From Lysobacter sp. FW306-1B-D06B (GTDB lineage: Bacteria; Pseudomonadota; Gammaproteobacteria; Xanthomonadales; Xanthomonadaceae): a DNA stretch of 64,000 bases. Of the stretch, positions 9,660 through 18,986 are shown one piece after another. Position 1 is the stretch's first letter. Each line of letters begins with the position of its first letter. A model generated the notes under the pieces. The model saw only the letters and a list, made by a program, of their open reading frames with translations. It did not search any database and was not told the DNA's origin. The stretch is from NCBI RefSeq assembly GCF_038446665.1, contig NZ_CP151802.1, positions 1,612,001-1,676,000 of the forward strand, written 5' to 3'. The position numbers were made by a program, and so were the translations under genes.

Positions 9660-10756
9660 AGCCGTTCCCGAAGCTCCACGACCTCTATGTCGGCCGCACC
9701 GTGTTGGGCACGGTGGCGCTGACCTGGGCGGTGCTCGGGGGCCTGGACGTGATGCTCGGCCTGGTGAGCGAGTTCGGCGACATCGGCAAGGGCAAGTACG
9801 GCCTGTCCGAAGCCTTCGTCTACATGGCGCTCAGCGTTCCGCGACGCCTGTATTACCTGTTCCCGTACGCGGCGGTGATCGGCTCGCTGATGGCGCTGGG
9901 CCAACTGGCCGCGACGTCTGAGCTGACCGCGCTGCGCGCGCTCGGCCTGTCGCGTCGCCGACTGGGCCTGGCGGTCGCGGGCGCGTTGGCACTGCTGACG
10001 GCGCTGATGGTCATCAACGGCGAGAGCATCGCGCCGTGGACGCAGCAGCGTGCCGACGCACTGAAGGCGAACGCCAAGTCCGGCAACACGGTGATGGCGC
10101 AGTACAGCGGCCTGTGGGCGCGCGAGGGCGAGACCATCCTCAGCGCGGCCGGCGGACAGGAACGCGAGCGCAATGGCGACCGCTGGCTCGAACTGCACGG
10201 CGTCACGCTGTTCGAGTTCGCGCCCGATGGGCACATGCATTCGATGGCTTACGCGCGCATCGCCGAACACCGCCCCGGCGGTTGGCTGCTGCGCGACGTG
10301 ACCCGCACGCATTTCGAGGAACGTTCGGTCCGCCAGGAAAAAATCCCGGAGGAGCGCTGGAAGTCGCAGCTCGACGCCGCCGCGTTGTCGGCGGGGACCG
10401 AACGACCGCGCTATCTCTCCGCGATGGACCTGCGCAATGCGATCCAGTACCGCAAGCGCAACGACCTGGATGCGTCGGAGTTCGAAGAGCACTACTGGGG
10501 CCGCTGGTTCTACCCGATCAACGTGCTGGCGCTGTGCCTGGCGGCCGTGCCGTTCGCCTTCGGCACGCTGCGCAGCGGCGGCATGGGCAAGCGGTTGTTC
10601 ATCGGCATCGTGTTCTCGCTCATCTTCTGGCAGTTGCAGACACAAGCGGTCGGGTTGGCGAAGGTGGTGAAGTTCGATCTTCGGTTCGCCTACCTGCTGC
10701 CAACGATCATCATGCTCGCGGTGTCGTACTTCCTGTTCAAACGCCGGTCGGGTTGA
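9656..10756 (+). CDS. lptG: LPS export permease LptG
   Basis: LptG is the partner of LptF in LPS extraction. The 366-residue protein begins LHDLYVGRTVLGTVALTW, has LPRRLYYLFPYAAVIGSLMALG (here SVPRRLYYLFPYA), the coupling-helix region TSELTALRALGLSRRRL, a periplasmic domain, and C-terminal helices with FYPINVLALCLAAVPFAFG and GKRLFIGI. All of these are strong LptG family features. It overlaps lptF by 4 bases and is followed 8 bases later by a strong terminator, so lptF-lptG is a complete two-gene unit. Confidence 0.96.
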   Translation: MKPFPKLHDLYVGRTVLGTVALTWAVLGGLDVMLGLVSEFGDIGKGKYGLSEAFVYMALSVPRRLYYLFPYAAVIGSLMALGQLAATSELTALRALGLSRRRLGLAVAGALALLTALMVINGESIAPWTQQRADALKANAKSGNTVMAQYSGLWAREGETILSAAGGQERERNGDRWLELHGVTLFEFAPDGHMHSMAYARIAEHRPGGWLLRDVTRTHFEERSVRQEKIPEERWKSQLDAAALSAGTERPRYLSAMDLRNAIQYRKRNDLDASEFEEHYWGRWFYPINVLALCLAAVPFAFGTLRSGGMGKRLFIGIVFSLIFWQLQTQAVGLAKVVKFDLRFAYLLPTIIMLAVSYFLFKRRSG

Positions 10757-10764
10757 AGAAAAAA

Positions 10765-10788
10765 GGGCGCCGATGGCGCCCTTTTTTT
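10765..10788. terminator. Strong bidirectional Rho-independent terminator
   Basis: GGGCGCC (10765-10771), loop GAT, GGCGCCC (10775-10781) followed by seven T, with six A on the other side. It lies between lptG and the convergent RDD gene and can end transcription from both strands. Confidence 0.95.
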
Positions 10789-10815
10789 GCGAGTAGATCA
10801 AAAGACGGCAGTGCG

Positions 10816-11289
10816 CTACTTCACCTGCTTCGCCATCCGCACCATCCGCGTCCCACTCGCGCGGTCGTGCCAGGTAAGGCGGTCGCGGTCGAACCACGCC
10901 CACCAAAAGCCCAGCCCGCCCAGAAGCAACGAGACGGTTCCGACGGCGTAACGCAGCCACAGCGCGCGCCACGTCGGCGAAGCAATCCCATCCGCACCCA
11001 CCACCTTCAATCGCCACGGACGCATGCCCAGCGTCTGCCCGCCGCGGCGCCAGCTCGGCAACGCATAGGCGGCGGTGATGAGCCAGCACACCAGCCACAG
11101 CAGCCATTGCAGACCGCTGAAGGGCGCGATGTTTTCGCGGCTTGCATGCCCGCTCAGCGTGAAGCCGACGGTGAACACCAGCGAGGCGAGCATCCACAAC
11201 GCGAGCACCGGCCACAGGTCGTAGACCATCGCGAGCAAGCGCCAGCCGATGAGCGCGGAAGGACGGGAAGAAGTGGGAGCCGATGCCAT
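10816..11289 (-). CDS. RDD-family membrane protein
   Basis: A 157-residue membrane protein of the RDD family. It has the N-terminal segment around PSALIGWRLLAMVYDLWPVLALW (Arg and Asp of the RDD signature), a second helix, the family stretch GQTLGMRPWRLKVVG after the second helix pair, and the conserved tail WHDRASGTRMV. The function is not settled; RDD proteins are proposed to be transporters. The frame is open far upstream (to 11736), but that part lies antisense to xerD; the ATG at 11289 matches the family. Convergent with lptG, divergent from xerD. Confidence 0.88.
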   Translation of the reverse strand: MASAPTSSRPSALIGWRLLAMVYDLWPVLALWMLASLVFTVGFTLSGHASRENIAPFSGLQWLLWLVCWLITAAYALPSWRRGGQTLGMRPWRLKVVGADGIASPTWRALWLRYAVGTVSLLLGGLGFWWAWFDRDRLTWHDRASGTRMVRMAKQVK

Positions 11290-11318
11290 CGCATCAGGAT
11301 AGCCGCTAAGCTGCGGCG

Positions 11319-12272
11319 ATGACTGCACGCACGCCTGCGCAACGCCGCACCATCGCCATGGCGTTGCCGGAACTGGCCGATGCCGATGCGGCGCAGATCG
11401 GCCGCTTCCTCGATGCGATCTGGGCCGAGAACGGCCTCGCCCAGCCCACGCTGGACAGCTACCGGCGCGACCTCGAACTGCTCGCGCGCTGGCGTGGTTC
11501 ACGCAATGGCGGGCTCGACGGGGCCGATCGCGCTGCGCTGTTCGACTACCTCGCCTGGCGTTCGAAGCAGGGCTATTCGCCCCGCAGCAATGCGCGCCTG
11601 CTGTCCGCGCTGCGTGCCTATTACGCGTGGCTGGTGCGCCGCGGCGCGCGAGGCGACGACCCGACCGCGCTGCTCGACCCGCCCAAGCTGCCGCGTTCGT
11701 TGCCCAAGGCCCTGGCCGAAAGCCAGATCGAGGCACTGCTGGCCGCGCCCGACATCGCCACGCCGCTGGGCCTGCGCGACCGCGCGATGCTGGAGCTGAT
11801 GTACGCCGCCGGCCTGCGCGTGAGCGAGCTGGTGAACCTGCCCGCCACCGCGGTGAACCTGCGCCAGGGCGTGCTTCGCGTGATGGGCAAGGGAAGCAAG
11901 GAACGCCTGGTTCCGCTGGGCGAGGAAGCGCAGCACTGGCTCGAACGCTACCTGGCGCAGTCGCGCCCGCAGATCGCCGGCAAGCGCGCGTTGGCGCCGC
12001 TGTTCCTGGCCGTGAGTGGTGAGGTGCCGACGCGGCAGCAGTTCTGGCAACTGGTGAAGAAGTACGCCGCGTTGGCCGGCATCGATCCGGCGCGGATCAG
12101 CCCGCACGGACTGCGCCACAGTTTCGCCACGCACCTGCTCAACCACGGCGCCGACCTGCGCGCGCTGCAGATGCTGCTGGGGCACAGCTCGCTGTCCACG
12201 ACGCAGATCTACACGTTGGTGGCGCGGGAGCAACTCAAGCAACTGCACGCGAAGCACCATCCTAGGGGGTGA
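11319..12272 (+). CDS. xerD: Tyrosine recombinase XerD
   Basis: XerD, with XerC, resolves chromosome dimers at dif. The protein has the SAM-like N-terminal core-binding domain ([13 protein letters not shown]) and the catalytic domain. The nucleophile region and basic residues are visible: Arg in GLRVSELV (about 167), Lys in [36 protein letters not shown] with the catalytic Tyr, and the family tail [11 protein letters not shown]. The second residue after QIYT is L where I would expect H (QIYTHVA), a minor oddity outside the catalytic set. The start may instead be the ATG at 11358 (304 residues, nearer the usual 298). Its stop codon lies inside the shared part of the 118-bp repeat. Confidence 0.95.
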   Translation: MTARTPAQRRTIAMALPELADADAAQIGRFLDAIWAENGLAQPTLDSYRRDLELLARWRGSRNGGLDGADRAALFDYLAWRSKQGYSPRSNARLLSALRAYYAWLVRRGARGDDPTALLDPPKLPRSLPKALAESQIEALLAAPDIATPLGLRDRAMLELMYAAGLRVSELVNLPATAVNLRQGVLRVMGKGSKERLVPLGEEAQHWLERYLAQSRPQIAGKRALAPLFLAVSGEVPTRQQFWQLVKKYAALAGIDPARISPHGLRHSFATHLLNHGADLRALQMLLGHSSLSTTQIYTLVAREQLKQLHAKHHPRG

Positions 12273-12912
12273 GGCAGGCCGCTTACGCGGCACTGCCGCG
12301 TGGCCTGCCGAACGCCCGGCCATGGATGGCCGGGCCGGGCGACCCGGAGCCGGTCGCGTGCCGCCATGGACGGCAACGGCAACCAGCTCGAAGCCCTTGC
12401 ATACGCGGCACTGCCGCGTGGCCTGCCGAACGCCCGGCCATGGATGGCCGGGCCGGGCGACCCGGAGCCGGTCGCGTGCCGCCATGGACGGCAACGGCAA
12501 CCAGCTCGAAGCCCTTGCATACGTGGCACTGCCGCGTGGCCTGCCGAACGCCCGGCCAGGGATGGCCGGGCCGGGCGACCCGGAGCCGGTCGCGTGCCGC
12601 CATGGACGGCAACGGCAACCAGTTCGAAGCCCTTGCATACGTGGCACTGCCGCGTGGCCTGCCGAACGCCCGGCCATGGATGGCCGGGCCGGGCGACCCG
12701 GAGCCGGTCACGTGCCGCCATGGACGGCAACGGCAACCAGCTCGAAGCCCTTGCATACGCGGCACTGCCGCGTGGCCTGCCGAACGCCCGGCCATGGATG
12801 GCCGGGCCGGGCGACCCGAAGCGGGTCACGTGCCGCCATGGACGGCAACGGCAACCAGCTCGAAGCACTTGCATACGCGGCACTGCCGCGTGGCCTGCCG
12901 AACGCCCGAAGC
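12266..12912. repeat. 118-bp tandem repeat array after xerD
   Basis: The unit beginning ACGCGGCACTGCCGCG recurs at 12285, 12403, 12521, 12639, 12757 and 12875, exactly 118 bp apart, so there are five full units plus a partial sixth. Copies differ by only a few substitutions. Each unit contains two strong hairpins: an ACGCGG/CCGCGT palindrome and a 10-bp stem around GCCCGGCCAT (first copy 12314-12335). A diverged single copy lies at 36989-37095. The 118-bp period is not a multiple of 3, yet long frames are open on both strands. I regard these as chance in GC-rich DNA, not genes. Confidence 0.95.
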
Positions 12913-12928
12913 CTCGCACTTCCCGCTT

Positions 12929-12955
12929 TCATCCCGGCGCAGGCCGGGACCCAGG
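12929..12955. repeat. REP-like palindrome
   Basis: TCCCGGC-GCAG-GCCGGGA (12932-12949) with a CAT prefix and a CCAG suffix. It belongs to the same palindrome family as those at 37149, 37202, 38214, 38314, 38385, 20747, 21154 and 55465. From here to 13130 I see only the leader of the dsbC-like gene. Confidence 0.75.
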
Positions 12956-13130
12956 CCCGCAGTCCCGCGGCCCCGGTGCATGGCCCCTCCGTTCCCCGCC
13001 AGAACCCTGCAGAACTTCCGCTCCTGAACACCACTCTCGCCTGGGACCAACGACACGCGCCCCGCCGCCCCTGCGTGCCACAATCGGCCATTCCCCCAGC
13101 GGCCCCGGGCTGCCCCGACAGGATTCCTGA

Positions 13131-13982
13131 ATGAAGCGACTCGTCCTTGCCGTGCTCGGCGCCATCAGCCTCTCTGCCTGCGCCCAGGCGCCCAGCGGAA
13201 CCGCCGCGCAGGCGCCCACCGCCGCGAGCGCTCCGGTGAAGCAGGCCGCCGCGCCCAAGCCGGCCGCGGGAACGCCGGAGGCTCGCGCCATCGAGGCCGT
13301 GCGCAGGCTCAACCCGCAGGTCCAGGTCGATCACGTGACCGCCGCGCCGATGCCCGGCTTCCGCGAGGCCATCGTCAGCGGCCAGGTCGTCTATGTCAGC
13401 GACGACGGCCGCTACCTGTTCCTGCCCGGTTCCGGCGGCGCGCTGTTCGACGTCGCCGCGAAAAAGAACCTGAGCGAGGACGCGATGGCCGCCGTGCGCC
13501 GCGACCTGCTCGGCACCATTCCCACCAGCGAGCGCATCGTCTTCTCGCCGGCCAAGCCCAAGTACACCGTCACCGTCTTCACCGACGTGGAGTGCGGCTA
13601 CTGCCGCAAGCTGCACAGCGAGATCGCCGAATACAACCGGCAGGGCATCGCCATCGAATACCTGGCCTTCCCGCGCATGGGCCTGGGCAGCGAGGACTAC
13701 CGCAAGATGGTTGCCGTGTGGTGCGCGCCGGACCGCCGCAAGGCGCTGACCGATGCCAAGAACGACCGCGGCCCGACCAAGGCCGACTGCAAGTCGAGCG
13801 TGAACCAGCAGTACGACGTGGGCCAGCGCGTCGGTCTGACCGGCACGCCGATGATCCTGACCCGCGAGGGCGTCCAGCTCGGCGGCTACATCCCGCCGGC
13901 CGCCCTGCGCGAGGCGCTGGACAAGCTGGCGGCAGAGCAGGCGCATACCGCCTCGGCCACGCCCGCCAAACCGGGCGCCTGA
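13131..13982 (+). CDS. Lipid-anchored DsbC/DsbG-like thiol:disulfide isomerase
   Basis: DsbC-type proteins repair wrong disulfides in the periplasm. The 283-residue protein has a lipoprotein signal (LGAISLSAC, lipidated Cys near residue 17), an Ala/Pro-rich linker, a DsbC dimerisation-like domain (PMPGFREAIVSGQVVYVSDDGRYLF) and a thioredoxin domain. The active site is CGYC in FTDVECGYCRKLH (about 157-160), and the cis-proline is in GLTGTPMIL. Two further Cys (CAPDRRKAL and ADCKSS) match the structural disulfide of DsbC. The lipobox is unlike soluble E. coli DsbC and suggests membrane anchoring. It stands alone before purL, with a hairpin between. Confidence 0.9.
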   Translation: MKRLVLAVLGAISLSACAQAPSGTAAQAPTAASAPVKQAAAPKPAAGTPEARAIEAVRRLNPQVQVDHVTAAPMPGFREAIVSGQVVYVSDDGRYLFLPGSGGALFDVAAKKNLSEDAMAAVRRDLLGTIPTSERIVFSPAKPKYTVTVFTDVECGYCRKLHSEIAEYNRQGIAIEYLAFPRMGLGSEDYRKMVAVWCAPDRRKALTDAKNDRGPTKADCKSSVNQQYDVGQRVGLTGTPMILTREGVQLGGYIPPAALREALDKLAAEQAHTASATPAKPGA

Positions 13983-14000
13983 AACCTCCGACAGACCCAC

Positions 14001-14030
14001 CGACGCCGCCCCTACGGGCGGCGTCGGCGT
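14001..14030 (+). terminator. Hairpin terminator after the DsbC-like gene
   Basis: A perfect 11-bp stem (14001-14011 with 14016-14026), loop CTAC, followed by GCGTTTCC. The T-run is short, so termination may be partial. Confidence 0.6.
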
Positions 14031-14120
14031 TTCCGGACCCCACATCGGTCAGGTTCCGGCGTGGGGCAGGCGGGCGCTTTGAGTACAATGGCGGGCCCGA
14101 CGTTGCACGGTTCCCCGGAC

Positions 14121-17100
14121 ATGATCGTCCTCGAGGGCGCTTCCGCCCTGTCGCCGTTCCGCCTGGAACGGCTCCAAGCCCGCCTGCAAGCCCTCCATCC
14201 GTCCATCCGCGTCCTCGGCGCCTGGCCCGTTTACTGGGTCGAGCCGGAGGCCGGTGCAACGCCCGATCCGGATGCGCTGCGTCGCATCCTCCAGGCCGAG
14301 CCCGCCGAGGCACCTCGCGCGCCGGAGGCGATTTCCCGCTACGTCACGCCGCGCCTGGGCACGCTTTCGCCCTGGGCGAGCAAGTCGACCGAGCTCCTCC
14401 ACGGCGCCGGTCTGCCGGTCAAGCGCGTGGAGCGCGGCACCCGGTTCGACCTGACCGGCTGGCCGGCCGACGCGCCCACGCAGGGCGCGCTGGCGAAGGT
14501 GCTGCACGACCCGATGACCCAGTCGCTGCTGGACGCACGCGAGGACGCCGTCGCGCTGTTCTCCGTGCCGGCCCGCGGCGAACTGGAGCGCATCCCCCTG
14601 GTGGACCTGGAACTGGCGAACACGCGCCTGGGCCTGGCCCTGGCCGAAGACGAGATCGCCTACCTGCGCGAGCGCTACACCGCGCTCGGCCGGGAACCGG
14701 CGGACGTCGAGCTGATGATGTTCGCGCAGGCCAACTCCGAGCACTGCCGCCACAAGATCTTCAACGCGTCCTGGACCATCGACGGCGTCGAGCAGACCAC
14801 GTCGCTGTTCAAGATGATCAAGCACACGCACGCGACCACGCCCGAGCACACGCTCTCGGCTTACAGCGACAACGCCGCGGTGGTGGAAGGCTACGCCAGC
14901 CGCCGCTTCCGTCCGGACCCGCTCACGCACGCGTACCGCGAGGAAGCGCAGGTCGATTCGGCCTTCGCGATCAAGGTCGAAACCCACAACCATCCCACCG
15001 CGATTGCGCCGTTCCCGGGCGCATCCACCGGCAACGGCGGCGAGATCCGCGACGAAGGCGCGACCGGGCGCGGCGGCCGTCCCAAGGCCGGCCTGTGCGG
15101 TTTCAGCGTCTCGCACCTGCGCATCCCGACGCTGCCGCAGCCGTGGGAACGCGAGCGTTCGCTCAACCCGCGCATGGCCTCGGCGCTGGAAATCATGCTC
15201 GACGGCCCGATCGGTGCCGCCGCGTTCAACAACGAATTCGGCCGCCCGAACTTGGCGGGTTACTTCCGCAGCTTCGAGCTCGACGAAGGCACGCACGCCC
15301 GCGCGTACGACAAGCCGATCATGCTCGCCGGCGGCCTGGGCGCCATCGACCGCGTGCAGGTGAAAAAGCTCGGCCTGCAGCCGGGCGATGCGGTGATCGT
15401 GCTCGGCGGCCCGGCCATGCTGATCGGCCTGGGCGGCGGTGCCGCCAGTTCGGTGGCCTCCGGCGACAGCCACGAGGAACTCGATTTCGCCAGCGTGCAG
15501 CGCGACAACCCGGAAATGGAGCGTCGCGCGCAGGAAGTCATCGACCGCTGCGTCGCGCGCGGCGAGGACAACCCCATCGCCACCGCGCACGATGTCGGCG
15601 CGGGCGGTTTGTCCAACGCGATTCCCGAACTGCTCCACGATTCCGGCCTGGGCGGCATCATCGACCTGGCCAAGGTGCCCAGCGACGATCCGTCGCTGTC
15701 GCCGATGCAGCTGTGGTGCAACGAATCGCAGGAACGCTACGTGCTCGGCATTCCCGCCGATCGCGTCGAAGAGTTCGCCGCGATCTGCGCCCGTGAGCGC
15801 TGCCCGTTCGCGGCCGTCGGCTTCGCCACGGCGGAAGAGCGCCTGGTCGTCGGCTACGGCGCCACGCGCGAGACGGCGCGCGAAGCCGGTCGCGACTGGC
15901 CGATCGACCTGCCCATGGACGTGCTGTTCGGCAAGCCGCCGAAGATGCACCGCGACGCGCGCCGCCCGCCCGCCGCGCCGTGGCCGGCGCTGCGCTGGGA
16001 CGGCCTGGAACTGCGCGACGCCGCGCTGCGCGTGATGGCGCACCCGGCGGTCGCTTCGAAGAACTTCCTGATCACCATCGGCGACCGCACCGTCGGCGGC
16101 CTGACCGCGCGCGACCAGATGATCGGCCCGTGGCAGCTGCCGGTGGCCGATTGCGCGATCACCTTCGCCGGCTTCGACGGTTTCGTCGGCGAGGCGATGG
16201 CGATCGGCGAGCGCACGCCGCTGGCGTTGATCGACGCCGCCGCCGCCGCGCGCATGGCCGTGGGCGAGGCGATCACCAACCTGTGCGCCGCGCCGGTGGA
16301 ATCGCTCAACCGCATCAAGCTGTCCGCCAACTGGATGGCCGCCGCCGGCCACGACGGCGAGGACGCGCGCCTGTTCGACGCGGTGAAGGCCGTGGGCCTG
16401 GAGCTGTGCCCGGAACTCGACCTCAGCATCCCGGTCGGCAAGGACTCGCTGTCGATGCAGGCGCAGTGGCATGCCGACGGCAAGGCGCACAAGTCGGTGT
16501 CGCCGGTGTCGCTGATCGTCAGCGCGTTCGCGCCGGTGGTCGACGTGCGCGCGCAGCTCACGCCGCTGCTCGCGCGCGAAGAAGAAAGCGAGCTGTGGCT
16601 GATCGGCCTGGGCGCCGGCAAGCAGCGCCTGGGCGGTTCGGTGCTGGCGCAGTGCCACCCCGAAGCGGCCGACGGCAACGGCACGCTGCCGGCGTTCGCC
16701 GGCGCGCTGGGCGTGCCTGACCTCGACAACCCGCAGCGCCTGCGCGACTTCTTCGAACTCATCCGCGACGCGCGCGAGGCCGGCATCGCCAAGGCCTACC
16801 ACGACCGCTCGGACGGCGGCGCGTTCGCTGCGCTGTGCGAGATGGCGTTCTGCTCGCGCACGGGCCTGGACATCAACCTCGACGGCTGGGGCGACGATCC
16901 CTTCCGCACGCTGTTCAACGAGGAACTCGGCGCGATCGTGCAGGTGTCCGTCGAGGACCGCGCGGAGTTCGCCGACCTCGTCGCGCGTCACGGCCTGATC
17001 GACTGCGCCCAGCGCATCGCCAAGCCGACCACGGCGCCGGTGATCCGCGTGCGCGACGAAGGCAAGACGCTGGTCGAATGGCGCTGGGAAGAACTTTTCG

Positions 17101-18029
17101 ACGCCTGGTGGGCCACCAGCCATGCGCTGCAGAAGCTGCGCGACAACCCGGAAGGCGCCGACGAGGAGCGCACGGTCGCGCGCGACTTCAACGCGCCGGG
17201 CCTGAAGCCGAAGCTGACCTTCGCTGCCGCCGACGACGTCGCCGCACCGTTCATCAACACCGGCGTGCGTCCGCGCGTGGCGATCCTGCGCGAGCAGGGC
17301 GTCAACGGCCAGGTCGAAATGGCGTTGGCGTTCACGCGCGCCGGCTTCGAAGCGGTCGACGTGCACATGAGCGACCTCATCGCCGGCCGCTTCGACCTGG
17401 CCGACTTCAAGGGCTTCGCCGCCTGCGGTGGCTTCAGCTACGGCGACGTGCTGGGCGCGGGTCGTGGCTGGGCGACGTCGGTGCTGGAGCGCAGCGCGCT
17501 GCGCGATGCCTTCGCCGCGTTCTTCGCGCGTGAAGACAGTTTCTCGCTGGGCGTGTGCAACGGCTGCCAGATGCTCTCGCAACTCAAGCCCATCATTCCG
17601 GGCGCCGAGCACTGGCCGAAGTTCCTGCGCAACCGCAGCGAGCAGTTCGAAGCACGCCTGGGCCTGCTGGAAGTCGTCGAGTCGCCGTCGCTGTTCTTCC
17701 GCGGCATGGCCGGCTCGCGCATCCCGGTGGCGGTGGCGCATGGCGAAGGTCGTGCGGATTTCGACAGCTCGCTGGACCAGTCGGCCGCGCACGTGTCGCT
17801 GCGCTACATCGACGGCAACGGCAACGTGGCCACGCGCTATCCGCTCAACCCGAACGGCTCGCCCGACGGCATCACCGGCCTGACCAGTGCCGATGGCCGC
17901 GCGACGATCCTGATGCCGCACCCGGAACGCACCCTGCGCAGCGCCAACCTGAGCTGGGCACCGGCCGAGTGGGGCGAGGATTCGCCGTGGATGCGGATGT
18001 TCCGCAACGCGCGGGTCTGGGTGGGCTGA
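14121..18029 (+). CDS. purL: Phosphoribosylformylglycinamidine synthase
   Basis: PurL carries out the fourth step of purine synthesis, converting FGAR to FGAM with ATP and glutamine. The 1302-residue single-chain form has all domains: the N-terminal PurS-like part, the FGAM synthetase halves ([44 protein letters not shown], then [11 protein letters not shown] and YHDRSDGG) and a C-terminal glutaminase domain. The nucleophile Cys is in [10 protein letters not shown] (about 1146), followed by HGEGRAD and PHPERT for the His/Glu partners. The ATG at 14121 gives the family start; a GTG at 14061 is less likely. A TACAAT -10-like box lies at 14084-14089. Confidence 0.97.
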   Translation: MIVLEGASALSPFRLERLQARLQALHPSIRVLGAWPVYWVEPEAGATPDPDALRRILQAEPAEAPRAPEAISRYVTPRLGTLSPWASKSTELLHGAGLPVKRVERGTRFDLTGWPADAPTQGALAKVLHDPMTQSLLDAREDAVALFSVPARGELERIPLVDLELANTRLGLALAEDEIAYLRERYTALGREPADVELMMFAQANSEHCRHKIFNASWTIDGVEQTTSLFKMIKHTHATTPEHTLSAYSDNAAVVEGYASRRFRPDPLTHAYREEAQVDSAFAIKVETHNHPTAIAPFPGASTGNGGEIRDEGATGRGGRPKAGLCGFSVSHLRIPTLPQPWERERSLNPRMASALEIMLDGPIGAAAFNNEFGRPNLAGYFRSFELDEGTHARAYDKPIMLAGGLGAIDRVQVKKLGLQPGDAVIVLGGPAMLIGLGGGAASSVASGDSHEELDFASVQRDNPEMERRAQEVIDRCVARGEDNPIATAHDVGAGGLSNAIPELLHDSGLGGIIDLAKVPSDDPSLSPMQLWCNESQERYVLGIPADRVEEFAAICARERCPFAAVGFATAEERLVVGYGATRETAREAGRDWPIDLPMDVLFGKPPKMHRDARRPPAAPWPALRWDGLELRDAALRVMAHPAVASKNFLITIGDRTVGGLTARDQMIGPWQLPVADCAITFAGFDGFVGEAMAIGERTPLALIDAAAAARMAVGEAITNLCAAPVESLNRIKLSANWMAAAGHDGEDARLFDAVKAVGLELCPELDLSIPVGKDSLSMQAQWHADGKAHKSVSPVSLIVSAFAPVVDVRAQLTPLLAREEESELWLIGLGAGKQRLGGSVLAQCHPEAADGNGTLPAFAGALGVPDLDNPQRLRDFFELIRDAREAGIAKAYHDRSDGGAFAALCEMAFCSRTGLDINLDGWGDDPFRTLFNEELGAIVQVSVEDRAEFADLVARHGLIDCAQRIAKPTTAPVIRVRDEGKTLVEWRWEELFDAWWATSHALQKLRDNPEGADEERTVARDFNAPGLKPKLTFAAADDVAAPFINTGVRPRVAILREQGVNGQVEMALAFTRAGFEAVDVHMSDLIAGRFDLADFKGFAACGGFSYGDVLGAGRGWATSVLERSALRDAFAAFFAREDSFSLGVCNGCQMLSQLKPIIPGAEHWPKFLRNRSEQFEARLGLLEVVESPSLFFRGMAGSRIPVAVAHGEGRADFDSSLDQSAAHVSLRYIDGNGNVATRYPLNPNGSPDGITGLTSADGRATILMPHPERTLRSANLSWAPAEWGEDSPWMRMFRNARVWVG

Positions 18030-18073
18030 GCGGCGTCCTTCGCTATGTCAGCCGCAATGGAAGCGGCTGTAGC

Positions 18074-18270
18074 AAGGGAAGCGCCATCCCTCTCGCCTTG
18101 AAGCGACCGTAGGGAGTGCAGAGCTGAGAGGGACAGGCCGCCGAAGACGACCAGGGAGAGGGGGCGCCGACGGAAAGCCCGCGCTTTGCGCGTCCCTCTT
18201 TCGGCGCTTCGCACCACCTTCTCAGCTCTGCACTTCCTACGGTCGCCCCAAGGAGAGAAGGAAGCTCCCT
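18074..18270. repeat. Long imperfect inverted repeat between purL and TPR gene
   Basis: The arms 18103-18128 and 18221-18246 pair over about 26 bases with one mismatch (core GTGCAGAGCTGAGA). Pairing continues outward with mismatches to about 18088 and 18262, and an inner hairpin (GCGCCGA with TCGGCGC) fills the centre. The whole gap between these convergent genes can therefore fold into one long hairpin. It could be a bidirectional terminator or a small non-autonomous element. Confidence 0.75.
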
Positions 18271-18804
18271 TTACTCCTGCGGCTTCACATTGAGATACGC
18301 GCCGGCGATGTGCAGCGTCGCCCACAGGTCTTCCGGTTCGATCGCCACCGAGCGGTCGAACATCTGCTCGGCCGTCTGACGGTCGCCCTTCAGCAGATAC
18401 AGCGCACCGACTTCGGCGTAGGCGGCGGCATCGTCGTCGGTGCCCTTGAAGTAGCGCTGGAACAGGTCCTTCGCCTTGTCCCATTCGCCGGCCTCGCTGT
18501 AGACGCGGGCGATGCGGTAGACGTCGCTGTCCTCGTGCTTGCCGGCGAGGATCGCGTCGAAGATCGCCTGTCCGTCCGGCTTGTAGCCGCCCAGGTAATA
18601 GACGCGGCCCACCGCGATCTGCTCCCAACTGCCCTTGCCGGCCTGGATGCGGGCGACGGCGAGCAGTTCGCGGGCGGCGTCCTGGTTCTCCTTCGCGTGG
18701 TACATCGCGGTGGCGGTGCGCTGCTGCTTCTGTGCGGTGTAGCCGACGCCGGCGCCCGCGACGAACACGATCACGGCCGCGACGGCCGCGAGAGAGGTCT
18801 TCAT
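18271..18804 (-). CDS. Periplasmic or membrane-anchored TPR protein
   Basis: A 177-residue protein starting with a hydrophobic segment (SLAAVAAVIVFVAGAGVGYTA) that could be an uncleaved anchor or a signal peptide. Helical repeats of tetratricopeptide type follow, for example VYRIARVYSEAGEWDKAKDLFQRYF and AAYAEVGALYLLKGDRQTAEQMFDRSVAIEP, which fit the 34-residue TPR pattern. TPR domains bind partner proteins; the partner is unknown. A GGGGAAA ribosome site precedes the ATG at 18804. It is convergent with purL, divergent from the secretion operon. Confidence 0.82.
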   Translation of the reverse strand: MKTSLAAVAAVIVFVAGAGVGYTAQKQQRTATAMYHAKENQDAARELLAVARIQAGKGSWEQIAVGRVYYLGGYKPDGQAIFDAILAGKHEDSDVYRIARVYSEAGEWDKAKDLFQRYFKGTDDDAAAYAEVGALYLLKGDRQTAEQMFDRSVAIEPEDLWATLHIAGAYLNVKPQE

Positions 18805-18986
18805 GCGTGTTTCCCCTGGTGAATGGGGAGAGCCTACGCAAGCAGTGCCTGCGGCGCCAATGGGGGCGGGTGCGGTGAATGTCTCAATCGGTGCACCGGG
18901 CCCTGCCGCATGCGCGCTAACGTCGACGCCTGCCTGCTAAAGTCGGCGGGACCACAGCGGAGGAGGTCGGCAACGACCTGGAGAGC

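Noticed and set aside
11319..12272. XerD-family gene as an integrase of a mobile element
   Set aside because: It has the XerD tail HHPRG and core-genome neighbours; there is no att site pair or phage gene.
12266..12912. CRISPR array
   Set aside because: The whole 118-bp unit repeats with no variable spacers.
12283..13134. Long open frames on both strands across the 118-bp array
   Set aside because: They arise because the repeat is GC-rich and lacks stops; frame shifts from unit to unit (118 is not a multiple of 3), no ribosome site and no recognisable domain.
14049..17921. 1290-residue minus-strand frame opposite purL
   Set aside because: It is the antisense shadow of purL with His/Arg-rich composition and no domain.
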